Of a stretch of 64,000 nucleotides of DNA, positions 12,330 through 37,000 are shown piece after piece (position 1 is the stretch's first letter; the number at the start of each line of letters is the position of its first letter). Position numbers and translations under genes: made by a program. The stretch is from Hermatobates lingyangjiaoensis (Eukaryota; Arthropoda; Insecta; Hemiptera; Hermatobatidae). The notes under the pieces are model-generated. The model saw only the letters and a list, made by a program, of their open reading frames with translations, was not told where the DNA came from and did no database searches. The stretch is from contig JAPFBL010000002.1 in NCBI GenBank assembly GCA_026182355.1, positions 2,046,001 to 2,110,000 on the forward strand. Direction: 5' to 3'.

Positions 12330-14950
12330 TGCTATATAAAAGTAAATAAATTAGTTTTATATATATCTTTTTATTTACAATATTTACAAAGGGTGGTTTT
12401 TGTCTCAAATATTTACCCAGAAAGTAGAGCATTGTGCATGCATAACCAGCACCCAGTAATCAATTTATGACTGTCTATGGTCTCTATTCACGTTCTCAGG
12501 TGTTTAACGAAATCCATAACCTAAGACTCTTTCTTATGTGATCTTAAGTGATCTATAAGTGATATCAATAATGATAATTTTATGAGAACATTCCCATTTT
12601 AATAATTAGAGTTGTCAATATACCTTAATATAAGATGAAAGTAATATAATGCAAACAACAAATTTTTTAACAAATTTCTTTCAATATCAGTGATAAATAA
12701 ACAGCATTTGCTATATTCAAAATGATTAACCTATAAGTATTTAGAAATATTTGATTTTCTGTTTTCTTATATGCTTTATTAGAACATACTTGTTTCCTCA
12801 TGAAGGAAATTCAATAAGCAGAAGATAATATTGACCTTAGTCACAATAAAATTAATATGGTAGAATATGATGGTGACGACGTTCCAGACGGCTTGTCTCT
12901 CTACAGGAATCCCTGACTGGTTTCGAGGTATCTCAGACCGTTACGGAATGCTTAAGATCGGCTTTTTAATTAAAAGTGAAAGTTGAGTCCTGTTGGAGTG
13001 TTGTCACACAATTTCCATTTGTATAACTCTTTCTTTGTTAATCTGCTAGATTAATGCACTGTTAAAAGTAGCAAGTACTGACTCGAATCCGGCGTTTTCC
13101 AGTCTAAAACGAAATAATTACAAGTCAAGAGCACTCTAATAGTGTTTTAACGAGTTGCCAAGAAAAATTGTATACTATTTAGAACAATTCACTGTTTCAT
13201 TAATAAACAAACAGATTTAGGGATTCTGTATCACCTCTGCAATGAAAAAAGTATTAAAAAATAAATAGAGAAAAGAGAATAAATTTTACACAAAGTAGTC
13301 AAATGCCTTTCTTGAATATGGGGTCAGATGTACTCTAGTGGATACTGTCTTTCCGTTACGAATAGAGTGTGGTACTTATTAGTACTTCAAGATTCAGGGT
13401 TAAATCTCGGCCGTGATGGCAAAGCTTTTGAGTTCCGCGTGTCAAAATTTTGAAAAATCGAGACATAATTTTCTTGGCTTGTCACATATCACAAAAGTAA
13501 AGACTAAAAAGAAAATATAAATATTTATAATCTTTGTAAGTTAATTATTTGTTTAATGTCTTTTAAAATACAAAACCAAAATTTAGCATTTTAGCATTTA
13601 GAATTTAGAGTGTTTTCAGAATTTAGAATTACATATTAATATCAATATTAAAAAAATATATTTAAATGTTAAATTTTTTTTAAAACCATTTAAAATAAAA
13701 GACTCAAAATCATGAAACCAGAATTTAGCATTTATAATTTTGAATGTTTTCAGAATTTAGCATTTTATATTAATATCAATATCCAAACAATATGATTAAA
13801 TATTTTTAATATGTATATTTGTAACGCAATATTATTGTATTGTACATACATGTCTGGTTTCAGAAATAAAATATTAATTATTATTAACAGAATTAATAAT
13901 GTTATTATTAATAACTAATTTTGGCTGTTATGAGAGACAAATATTTAAATTATGAATTTTTTTATCTTTTAAGATGCATGTCATCATAAATGAGGTTGCG
14001 TGTCAACACTGACACGCGAGTAATAGGTTCGCGTAATAATAACTAGATCATTTATGTGGGAGATGTAAAATGGAATATTCTCAGAGAAGATACAGAAAAC
14101 ATGTACACTGTCACCTAATCGTTAAAATCTTGGATAAACTTAAGGCAAAAATTATCATTATTTAGAATAATGATAGAATTTAGAATCTAAAATGTAAATT
14201 TAGCCTGAAAATGTAACTGATGAATTTTGTTGTTACCATACACCCAACACTATTCCAATTTGGCTATTGGACAAGGTGTTATTCATCTATTAGATCCGGG
14301 ATGCCGGTAGGACATGATGGCCCTCTCCTCCCCAACTTTCATTGGAATTATGAAGTTTATTTAATGTATAGATAGTCTTAATGTATAACTACAGACCAAA
14401 GTTTATAGGCTTTGCAATTTCTCTGTGAAATCAGGAGTGCAAAGAGCAAAATGAAATAAGCTATTAATGTAGATGCAGTATTCACCAAAATAGCCCAAAT
14501 TAAATGAACAAATAATTTTGAAGCAATAAAAATTACACCAGCTCAAGCATTAAGATTCAGTTAACTCACAATCCATTCACGAACAAATCCTAGTTTCATC
14601 TATCAACCCTCGGTTTTCTCTTATGGAAGGAAGTAGGTAGACGCACGAAGGCGGCTTTACCTGTCATTTGAAAAGGTATCCTTAGGTCAGAACCCAAGCA
14701 CACTTTCAAACGTGTGTCAGATCGAATGTGACTCCTTTCTCTATCAGGAACTTTCTTGTTCTGGCTTTCTTGAGACCTGTATATAAACCCTGAATACCTA
14801 TACTTTTTTAAGACTATTAAGATGAAATGTTTCTTCGGGTTGGTAATCTCGGGTATTCATCATACATTAACTTTGAGGGCCTTCATTCACTATTTGGATA
14901 TATGGTTAACTCCTTCCGTTTCAAGACATTTATAAGAAAAGGTCTAAGAG
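12330..14950. other. No gene recognised apart from one tandem duplication
   Basis: AT-rich; holds the 13567-13800 duplication. Nothing else supported. Confidence 0.5.
13567..13800 (+). repeat. Imperfect tandem duplication of about 145 bp
   Basis: Both units contain AATTTAGCATTT, GTTTTCAGAATTTAG and TATTAATATCAATAT. Very AT-rich; origin unknown. Confidence 0.65.
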
Positions 14951-15119
14951 TATATTATTTAGTTTGTATAACGGTGACGTTGGTCGTGTCACTACCGCCT
15001 CCGCCTCTGCGAAGTGCACCTTTATTAAATTGTGTGCAATATATATATATAAGTGCTATATATATAAGTGCACATATATATAGTTCACAAAGGAAAGAGA
15101 AAAACAGATAAAAACACAC

Positions 15120-15605
15120 ACAAAAAAGACTCACAACGATATTTCGACATTCGTCGTTATCGAGCAGAAGTAGGTCCTTTGAGTAGCTGAAGCCAACTGA
15201 GTGGACGGTCGAATGCGGCGAACACGCACGCACTTAAGTGGCCGTCTTAGGTAAGACTACTAATTACAGAGAGAAAATTAACTAAAAAAGAAGGAATAAA
15301 AATAAAAGAAGTTGAAGAATACTAAATGAAGCAATGAGCAATTTAAAAAAAAATGAATAATTAAAAAAAAATAAATAAATACAAAATAAAAAAAATTAAC
15401 GGTAAAGGAGAGTCCAGAAGGAGAGCTTTGAGAAAGCAGATAATTGCCTCCTCTGAAGCTCTTAAAGTACCCGAGAAGACGGTACAGGGATTTGATTAAG
15501 GACTTGGACAGGAAGCAGTGATTAAAGTCCTGTCCATGGGAATTAGAATGGATAGCAATAGGAAGGTTTTTTCATTGACCAACGGAAGCCCTATGGTCAT
15601 TCATA
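15120..15605 (-). mobile_element. Penelope-like element 3' end, older copy
   Basis: Minus-strand reading of 15605-15420 gives MNDHRASVG, LPIAIHSNSHGQDFNHCF and LLGYFKSFRG, the same block as the endonuclease end at 55.2 kb, with stops. It is followed by an A/T-rich spacer (15240-15410) and the hammerhead-like core at 15163-15142. Layout and orientation match the 55-kb copy, though the spacer sequences differ, so it is a related but distinct subfamily. Confidence 0.75.
15142..15163 (-). ncRNA. Hammerhead-like module in older Penelope tail
   Basis: Minus strand: UCGAUAA, extra C, 3-bp stem GAC/GUC with loop GAAU, GAAA, U. Two core bases are changed and the stem is short; kept because its position relative to the endonuclease matches the 55-kb element. 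Confidence 0.3.
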
Positions 15606-15606
15606 C

Positions 15607-15699
<93 letters not shown>
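15606..15699. repeat. Compound microsatellite (TA)n(GA)n
   Basis: About 56 bp of TA followed by about 38 bp of GA, directly beside the 15.7-kb inverted repeat. Confidence 0.95.
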
Positions 15700-15702
<3 letters not shown>

Positions 15703-15730
15703 CACATAAACAGGTGAAATAGTAATCAAT

Positions 15731-15870
15731 GATCAAACCAAAATATGAAATGGGAAAACAAGACTGAGATCTTTCAACCGTAACAAAAAACCTTTTGACT
15801 TTGACGAAGACCGCTTGTTACGGTTGAAAGATCTTAGTCTTGTTTTCCCATTTCATATTGTGGTTTGATC
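15731..15870. repeat. Inverted repeat, 56-bp arms, member of the 56-kb family
   Basis: Arms 15731-15786 and 15815-15870 differ at few positions. Sequence matches the outer ends of the 55943-56636 repeat (GGGAAAACAAGACT, GATCTTTCAACCGTAACAA). Confidence 0.88.
15801..15829 (+). ncRNA. Hammerhead-like module in 15.7-15.9 kb inverted repeat
   Basis: UUGACGA 15801-15807, extra A, stem GACCG/CGGUU, loop CUUGUUA, GAAA 15826-15829. Same family as the 56-kb copy with C3 changed to U. Confidence 0.35.
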
Positions 15871-15949
15871 ATATATATTTATATGATGCTGTTTGTTTCT
15901 TGACCACTCTAAACCTGTATATATATATTATAGGACTGTTATTCCTAAT

Positions 15950-17140
15950 CTCTGTTAGTTAGTATGGAAAGATCATATGTTACGGCAAAATGGTGCAAAA
16001 GTAATGTTCTACTATAAGCGATTATTGGTAAAAAAAAAACCGGGTCTTAACACCAAATATTCACTTTGGCACTACAAAATTATTATTTCTGCAGTGGTTA
16101 AACCAATTATACCATATTCATCGAAAAAGAAACGTGTCCTTTGATAACTGAACCACTGATTCTATCCTTCCTACAGAATGCATCAACCAATATACGTCCG
16201 TCACTTAGATATGTTTTTCAAGAATAATTATTTGGAGTCTGTTGAGACTGGTACAAACTGGAAAGGCCACTATGGCAGATATGATGTTCAAAAATTTAAT
16301 AGCACCAAACAATAATAATTGACCTGCATGTTGCCAGATACATTACCCGACAGAATATTTTCAGTGTGCTTCGAAGTGATCTCAATGATCACCTGGATTG
16401 GAAGGTTTCTGATTTCGAGAAAGGAGTTCCAGTCTGATATACTGACGGTTTAATGAAACAAGCATTCATAAGTTGACTCTCATGTACATAGCTGGAAACA
16501 GGGGAATACTAAGTAATGGGGCTTCGAATAATAAGTCTTCGTTTGGAAGAGGTTGGAGGCAAACAAACAACCTGCAGTCTCGGGCATTTTTGGATTTCAC
16601 ATCCCAGCTTTCACAAGTTTGTAATTAATAATTGGGTGAAGAAGAAAGAAGATTAAAGGTGGTTAGAACAACCAGGTCTAATTTTATTTAAAAGCTTATT
16701 CGAACTGAGCATGTATTATATCTTCCTACTATATTTTCGAAGGAATATTTCAAAAGAATGTAGAATATCTCTCGAATTTGTTTCCTGAACTACTATTTAT
16801 TCAAGCGGAACTTAAATGAAAGATTGGAAGCTGTAATTAAAATTATTCGAATAATGCAGACTCCCTGTAAAGAGGACATGGAAACTTTTGATCACATGTT
16901 ATCTGAACGTGAAGTAATCACTTTGACAGGATAAATATTTTGGGCAAGTTATACGTAAAACGAATAAAATTAAGGGATACTTCTGATTATCTATGAGTTT
17001 GATATTACGTCTATACGATAGCCACATTTAAATAAAACCAAAAAATAATTGGTTGTCTACGAGTTTGATATTAACTTATATGTGTTAACTGATTGTAATG
17101 TTGAGTGCAGGCCACTCCAGATTTTATCATATCTCATTCA
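15950..17140 (+). mobile_element. LOA/Jockey-like LINE remnant
   Basis: Plus strand with many stops: near 16030 a GLxP-type end of RT, near 16420 SDFEKGVPV and YTDGL (RNase H start), near 16480 a decayed WVPGH block, then a C-terminal region. The 3' tail near 17100 reads TTGAGTGYAGGCCACTCCAGATTTT, which recurs at 45650, 47170 and, reversed, at 42305, marking the family's 3' end. Confidence 0.6.
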
Positions 17141-17149
17141 TTATCTTAT

Positions 17150-20100
17150 ATCTTATTTTATTATAGTATAGATTATTTACCGGTAGAAATGAAATAACGA
17201 CATTTTACTTTTTTTTTATCATACTTAATAAAAGAATATTCTGAGGAATGATATGTAATTCTTCATTTCACATTTCCTCTAGTGTCTTGTACCCCCTATA
17301 ATGCCCCGCACCGTCATGTGCGTGGTGCGATTTGATCAAATCGTTTTAAAACCGGCCTGTTCTAAGCAGAATCAGAGGAATTTAAAATTAACACTGTAAA
17401 ATTGAGATTTTTGTTGTATATCAAACCCACTACTCACATGCGTGCAATGTAACCTACAGCCTTAAAGAAATCATCACTAAAACTACATTAAAAATATAAT
17501 TTTAACTCGATATTGATTTTTTTGCAAATCTTAGATATTGACAAGGGCTTACATTTCTTAGAATAACCCTGATGTCATTAAATAAAATAATCTTTGTAGA
17601 AGAAATTATATTTCTGCATACTAGCGGTTCATGGTTTTTTGTGAAAGTCGGAATGCCAAAGGTAATTATTAGTTAAGGTGGTAAAAATTCTCTGTGAAGA
17701 CTCCATAACATACATTTAGATATAAATGATAATTTTCAACTCTAAATTAATTTGTATATAAGTAGACAGCTCTTCAGTCTTTCTTTCGTCTGCACAAAAA
17801 TGTTAATTATGAAGACTGTTTTACCGATTTTGTGTGACAGCATTTTTATGAAGTTTTCATACGAAGCTCCTCTCTGAATCAGCTGTAAAACCCAACATAT
17901 CTCAATTTTTTAATTGTCTCACACTTAAACTTGAGGAACTCCATAATCAAGATTATGGTAACGACGTCATTTTAGTTTTGATGTTTAGTGCTTCAAGGTT
18001 TGAATTTTCAACTAAATTCGTTTCTTTAACTTCATGTATACAACAGTTGAGGGAAATCTTATTTTGTGTTAATGAAGAGGAGTGAGTTGGTTCATTAGAG
18101 ACGTAAAGTATAGAAGTAAACTAGCTAGAAGACATAGCCCTGAGCTCAACATTATTTTGAAGGGACTCCAGGACATATTTCACTTTGTTTTTTGCACAAT
18201 GTTCTATCTGCATGCATGGACGCAGTATGAGATTGAAGAAATGTTTTTATTTATAAATGCAGATTTTATTATTCAAATTTTTAGTGCCAAATGCACCAGC
18301 AACCACTGTTTCTAATATAATAAAAAAAAAATCGACTGGAAAACATAATTCAATTAATATTCTTTGCAATTTGGATTAAGTTAGTACAAATTTTTTATGT
18401 TCAGATTGAGTGAAGTTTACTTATTTTATGTCAGAAAATATCTATGTAGGACTTATATTTCATTAGACATGAAGTGAAAAATAAAAATGATGTGTCTTGA
18501 AGACAAGAGAATATTTGTAAAACAAAAAAAAGCGATGAAGATGGCTTTCTACCATCAGAGTGTTATGTAATGGTATATTTATCCCGATTAAAAGGGATTT
18601 ATACTATATTTATTATTGGCTATTTATTTCCATGTTTATAGCCACATGGGTTTATTATTTGGGTATATAGTACCCGACTTGGAGATGATATGTAGTTATT
18701 TCGCCATTGACACAACTTTACATTTTTTTAGTTAATTTGCTTTATTAGGACTTTAATTTATTGTTTCATAACAAGATTTACACAATAACTATATAATAAG
18801 GCTATCTACTTCACTGTTAACCTCATAATTATTTGTATTTCTTTTCCGATCCTATAATGCGTGAAGATTTCATTTTATGAATACAAGAATATAAATCTAG
18901 TTCAAATCTAAATGTATTTAGTAGCTCCTTTTTTTAAAATATTATATGTTTTAAATATTCCATCTGATAAGAAAAAATATGACTTTGAATAAACCGGATA
19001 GCCGATAGGTGCATAATCACATTTAAAATGAAAGAAACAAATATTCAGATGTATCCATGCTCTTTAGAGAAAGGTAGAAGACATTGGTACTAATGAAGCA
19101 AATTAACTCTGGTGGTACATATTTTCTTTATAACATGAACTGCTTTTCTTGTCCCATAGTTATGCCAATACTTATTACCTTTCTACGAAGTAGTTCTTTA
19201 AGAATACAGTTTTAATTATAGTGCTTTATTATGTCAATCAAATCTACTCATCATAATGAAAAAAAAATGAGGTAGTTAAAACCAAATAGTTAATCCTTTC
19301 ATCAATGGGGAAGGAAAATAATGGGTGGTGGGGAAGAATGCAAGTGGAGAGGGCAAGAAGCAACACTTTGAAGATGTTTCTGTCTCACTGTTTCCCACAG
19401 TCTTTCACTAGTGTACTTTCTCTGTGGTTTGTAAGTTAGTTAAGTGAGGGTTTCCTTTCATTTCTTTACAAAAGATTAAAATGTAATCTTTTGGCTTTCT
19501 TTAAGAAGGTTAAAACTAGATTTAATTGTAGTTTGTGTTTTTCATGTGGGAAGTAATGCTGTAACGAGGTTGGTTTCTATTTGTTTGTATTTCTTATCAT
19601 TGTCTGTCCAAAATAAATGTGTCTTATTTTTGGTAGATAAAGGTTTAGTGAATACAGTAATTTGTAATGTTATTCATTGAACGTTATCTAATAATTAAAC
19701 CATTACCTGATTTAGTTAAGATGATTGTAATTTGAGTTTTATAAATAAGCGGTATTTTAAAGGATTATACCCAGATTTTTATACCAGTAACATTCTTTGT
19801 TTTATAGATAAGTAATAAAACTTATTTTGCATATGATATAATATATATTTAGTATAACACATTATAGTTTCACTAACAGAAATGTTGCATAAAATTTGTG
19901 GTGGTATTATTGTAATCATAGGAAAATGTTATCGTATCTTGGAAAATATTCGCTTTGTATACAATTTTGTAAGAGTAGTTATGTTATGATTTTGTACTTC
20001 CTATTTTAATAGTATTTAAATAACCATATTTTTATAACTGGGATCGTAATTACTTACATAAAAAATTGTATATTTGGTCACAGTTTGTTTAACTGACTGT

Positions 20101-20500
20101 ATTTGGTGCTCTTCTGATGAATATCAGTAGCCTTGCCTCCTGTTTTTGAATATGAAATATACATAGTTAGATTTTTTGCTTCAGTAGGTGGCTTATAAAA
20201 CAAATCAGTGAACATTTATTTTAGCAAACTGTATCATACTCTAACCTGTTTACTGTTGTTTACTATTTTGAGGTGCTGTATATTTTATTATATAAAATAT
20301 TTTGATTGCTTGTCTATTTCCCAAGTTTGTTATCTTCAAGCATAATCATGCAATGTATAAAACCAACAAATGATAGTTGTCAACAAACAGGTGTGCACAC
20401 TTGTTTGAGTTGCCACTGTTAAAACGTGAATAGTTCACCAGTTTATATCACTGATATTTATTACAGATAATTGGCTCCATAACTTAAAACCTATTATTAC
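17150..20500. other. Upstream region of the PPP1R16-like gene, no coding signal
   Basis: AT-rich, largely free of the transposons seen elsewhere. Frames such as 18082-18315 lack any domain. Possible 5' exon at 19.3-19.4 kb noted separately. Confidence 0.5.
19330..19432 (+). other. Possible 5' untranslated exon for the PPP1R16-like gene
   Basis: A locally GC-richer, purine-rich patch followed by a textbook donor-like string (ttt|gtaagttag at about 19430). It lies 3 kb upstream of the coding start, whose exon begins after an acceptor-like site. The link is inference from position alone; transcript data would decide. Confidence 0.15.
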
Positions 20501-20640
20501 TCTGTTTTTCTCTGATTCCTGTCCCAGTGACATGCTCAATCTGCTAGAGAGGGAAGTCATATTATTGCTCTGTTCTTTCTGTATTTCTGTCCCAGTGACA
20601 TGCTCAATCCACTGGGGAGGAAAGTTATAGCTACTATAAT
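20501..20640 (+). repeat. Tandem duplication of about 70 bp, with Penelope-like tail
   Basis: Two units with TGTCCCAGTGACATGCTCAA (20521 and 20589). Just downstream, CTTAAGGATCGGTCGAAAC (20710-20728) and AGAGAAATAAATATTCATAG look like a decayed hammerhead-like tail. Confidence 0.75.
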
Positions 20641-21367
20641 ATTTGGGTTGTGGTTCTCCAAAGTGTTATTATTAACTCCTTATTCGCAGTGACTTTTCAC
20701 TGACATTTGCTTAAGGATCGGTCGAAACATGTCATAAGCGTTGAATATCTCTTTTACAGAGAAATAAATATTCATAGATTAAATATTTCTCTTCGCATAG
20801 GAAGTACTTGAAGGGTTGATAAGAAAGAAGAATCAGGGTATTATATATATAATGTCATATATGAAGAACACTATTGAGTCTACTCTTAACATATTTGCTC
20901 TGTTCAGATATGGCTATTGTACGAATGCTTCTCTAGATTTTTTGAGTTTTTTATGTTGTCTTGTCTTGTCTGAGTATTTATGTCATTTTATCCTCCTGCT
21001 CCATAATATTTTATGCAGTTAATGGTATATTTTAACTTATAGTAGATGAACCCAAGTCAATTAATGGCTGAATAATTGTGTTAATTTGCCCTTTGTGATA
21101 GGTATTACGCATGGGTGTCGGGCTCCTTCTCACTTATTCATTTTCAACCAATCCATGAAATAAATTTCATTATTTCTCGAATTTCAAAATTGTGCTAATA
21201 TAAAGATTTAGACAATTTTACAAACTCCGAATAATATCGATTGTCATACAGTCAAAGTTCTCGTAACATTGCATTCATAAATATTTTCTGTCATATAAAA
21301 AGAATTGTGAATTCTTCGATAAGGGGACCCGCAAGGCATATTTAAAATTTAAATAATACTTTCTTTT

Positions 21368-21910
21368 TACTTTACTATAAGTAAAGTATAGTGATCGTGA
21401 AAAAATTCGATCTCGAGATTTTGACGGAATTACATGTTTTGAGGTCCCCGAAGTCGTTTTATGAAGTTTTCTCGATGATGTCTGTGGATGGGTGAGTGTG
21501 TTGGCATTGCTTGTTACCACGCTACGGTCCAGAATCTTTGATGGATCAAGTTGATATTTTACACAAAAATGTGCCTCATAGGGAAGAAGATCCCTATTGT
21601 TTGAGAAGAATTATGCATGACGAGAAAGTCACTTTTTTTGCCCAAAACCGTTTTTTAGAAAACATTTTTTTCTCCTAAACTGATAACCCTAGAGTTTTGA
21701 AATTTTGGCATTATCTTTGAGGTTACAAATGGAACAAACGAAAAATATATTCAGAATTTTACAACATTAGTAAATATTTTTTTTTTCAATAAAATGCAAA
21801 AATTTTGACTTATAATTCAATCTCAAAGCTTGTTAGAGCGATACAAGACATACCGTTTGACGGATCAAAATGAAACTGTGCTTAAAAATAGAACATTATA
21901 TGGAAAATGG
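21368..21910 (+). repeat. Hairpin/GT-microsatellite repeat, copy 2 (longest)
   Basis: Hairpin at 21368-21388, then the shared block to GATGATGTCTGTG (21485) and a further shared part to about 21600 (TGGATCAAGTTGATATTTTACACAAAAAT) that recurs, reversed, at 12070-12140; related lines follow to 21910. Confidence 0.75.
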
Positions 21911-22392
21911 TTTGAAATATTTTTTTTCAAAATTACATTCTCCAAAGGGGCGTTAAAGTATGATTTCTGTGTTATTATAGTTGTACTGTACTTTCATGAA
22001 TTTTTAAAATAATATGACTGTAGTGTATTAATATACTATCTTTGGAATGTTAGTTTTTACGTTTCAATATTTTTGCAGTTTATTCTTTCTTATATGAGCA
22101 GTCATTGTTCTACTAGTCACCTCCAATTTTACATAGGAAAACATTTTTTCATGATTTTGAGTTGAAATCTTCATTTCCTCCCTCAAAGCAGTGAAACCAT
22201 TTTGTAGTATTTTTATCTGTATACAATTAAAGTCACAAATATCTTGACCATACATAAGTACATCTTTTATTCAATTAAATGAGAGTTGTTAATTTAGCCC
22301 AGTAGACCGGAGAAATATTTCAATTGATTATTTTAAGGCGAAGTTACTTAGTTGGTTGAGTATTTGTGCGCAGATTGTGAAACGAAGGAGTT

Positions 22393-34038
<11,646 letters not shown>

Positions 34039-37000
34039 TAGGTACGTTTCGTTAAATTTGTAATTTTATGAATGAGTATTTTATAATTCTCTATTATGAA
34101 TACAAGTTTATTCTTGAGATATAAAGTCTGCTCACTTCCATATTTTTTTGAAAGTGGGAAATGCAAAATCATGCTCACGCCATTCCGTTCCTTGACAATT
34201 TTTTATCAAACTAGTCATTGACCAGACTCAACTAACTCTATGGGCGCTAAGTGGACCACGAACTTCATTGTCTTTCCCTCATTATGAGATTAGAATTGTT
34301 TCCCGTGATGAATAATAATAATTAGTGTTAAAACTCGGCATAGTTCATTGACATAATTAAAACTAGAAGTAAATGTTAGTGGAATACAGAACTATATTTT
34401 TGTCTAACAAACTGACATAGTATATGTTTTTCTGTACATTGGATAGTGTTTTCCGACTACAAGCATCTTCATATTAAGAGCTGATCAAAAAATTCCTGCC
34501 TTCATTTATCTGCTAATATTGGAACTAGTTAGATTCCAATTAGCTTCAAGAAGTAAAAATTTCTCACATAATATATGTGCCGCAGAAGTTTAGATTTCGG
34601 AGGATTTTTTTCTTTATTCTGGACATTTAAATGAAAAAAAAATAAACAAAATTCGTTTGACTTACTTGGTCTCATGCTGCTATTTGAACATCAGTTATTT
34701 TGCCACCCCTACCGGTAAAAGATCCCATGTATCAATAGCATTTAGTAGGCGAAAAGATCTCTCGATTCAGAATGAACCCTCCTATGCGACTCATCCTCAC
34801 CTATAATAATAGCCAATAACCAATAGCCAATTAACCAGTGAGACAAACGTTTTATCCCCAGGACAGCTCTGAATGTAATATCCCGGAAGTGTGGGCATTT
34901 CAAAGTAATTGCGTCCATCTAAATAGTAAAATCGTAAATATTTAAGCACGAACATTGTTTGTAATGCTTAAATTTTTGAAATATACTTATTTGGTGCATT
35001 AATAAAATATTTTCTGTAACTTCAGAAATATTTTGAGATTAATACCAACCTTATATCTTAACATAAAAATTTTTTGGGTTGAGGAAAATGTTTTATCAAG
35101 ATTAATATTTGAAATTGTATTTGACCTATCAATCTTTGTATTGACCAATTTTTGAATTGATCAATCAATTGTATTTGACCTCAACAACCTTCTTTACTTT
35201 ATTGCTATAGAGAATATTTATTTCTAAAATTACATTATTTGAAAACCGATGTTAGTTTGTATTAATAATCAATGTCTTTTGTTTCTCTAGTGCTCGTTAA
35301 TTTTCAGACAATCCCTCCCTAGATGTCTCGACCACCTATAAATACATCTTCTGAACGCCCCTCTATAAAATTTACAGAGTTGTGCATGCCATATTTTAAT
35401 TGAAACTTTTGTCATATATTTTTTAAATGTGCAGTAGGACCTTAGAATAAGTTAGTGGTATACTATTATAAATAATGTTCGTCCAAACAAGTATTTACTT
35501 CTTTTTTGTTGAGTACAGTAGCTGTAAGAACTGATATTAACGTTCAGCTTTCTAAATGACTAAAAGGCTGTTGACTTAAGTATTAATTATATTAAATACA
35601 TTTTTTTTAAAAAAAAAATCAAAAATTATTCTTTAATGGTTTTGAACTTTTCCATTCCAAATTGCTCCAAAAATTGTTGGTAATGTATTTTTTTATAACC
35701 AAAAGTGAGCTTTACCAGAACTGTTATAGTTTTGTATTATTAGGTACATATGTTATATTTCTTATACTCATAGAATACTTCTATTAGTGTTTTGTTAATT
35801 ACTGTGAAAAATATTTATTAGGGTATTCCTTGAACATGTAAATAATCAATGTGATAATTTTAAATCATTGAAAAATTATGAATGCTGGCATTCATTGTGT
35901 GAATGATGGAGCGTAACTCGCAGTTATGCTTTTATGTATATTTATTGAAACAAATATTATTGGTATTAATAATTGGTATGAATTATTTATTTATACCAAA
36001 ATCTTGGTATAAACTTTTCATTTTAAATTGGTCTAGTTTTAAAATGTCAATTTCGGAAAAAAAATAATAATATTTCTATTTAATTTGCTATTTTTATTTG
36101 TGATTTTTAAGTATAAAAACGTCTATTCCTAGGTTTTAAATGTCATTTTAAGTTAAAGCACAAAGAAAATTGCAAAAAAATGAAATATATATATCAGTAA
36201 TGTACTTAATATATGCTAAATCCTTTGTTGGTACTACTTGCAAATTATGTTGTTTCCTCCACTAAATGGGAAATATAATTTTTCGACGTTATTAATTTGG
36301 AAATGTTTCTTTCTTTGTGAGTTAAATAGTTTATAACAAAAAATATATTTTTTTGACTTGGCCATTTTTAATTTGATAAATATTGTTAACAAAATACGAA
36401 GATTATTACATAATGATAAGAAGATTAATATTTGTATTATATTTTCCAGATTCTTTTTGTCAGAAATACCAATAACTAAAAATGACAATTATCGTTATAA
36501 TCTCGTATAATCTCTTATTTTTTTTGTTATATTCTACTTTTATCTGACATTTTAATTACTATATTAGCTGATTGATTTTAGGAATTACACTCGTGCAGTT
36601 TTTTCCTTCCTTCATTTAACAAAATTACTGCTCTAGAAAGTATTTGCTTGCTTGATTTTTTTTTCTCTAATAAAACTACATTCCTTGAAAAAACTTCTGT
36701 CTTTCAACAAGTTGTACCTTACTTTTTGAGTTTATTTTTTTTTTTTTTAAGAGGACGTCTTTTATTTTAAAGCTTAAGTCATTTTTGTATTGTAAATTGT
36801 TTTCTGTCACTGAAAATTTAAACTTTAACTTTTTATATAAATCAGAAAACCTCTATCATTTTATAACTTAGTACAAATATCTGCCTGTTGGGTGTTATTG
36901 CATTCCATTATAAGCACAACTAGGTACATTCCAAGTAAAATGCCAAAAAACTTCAGTTTCATCGCAAATATAATTCTGTGATTTTTTTTTTCGTAATAGA

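Noticed and set aside
14827..15111. Plus-strand 94-codon frame with ISAxYIS repeats
   Set aside because: Its end is translated TA microsatellite and the start has no domain or splice support.
20705..20730. CTTAAGGATCGGTCGAAAC as a further hammerhead-like core
   Set aside because: GAAAC and part of the first box are present, but stem II cannot be formed.
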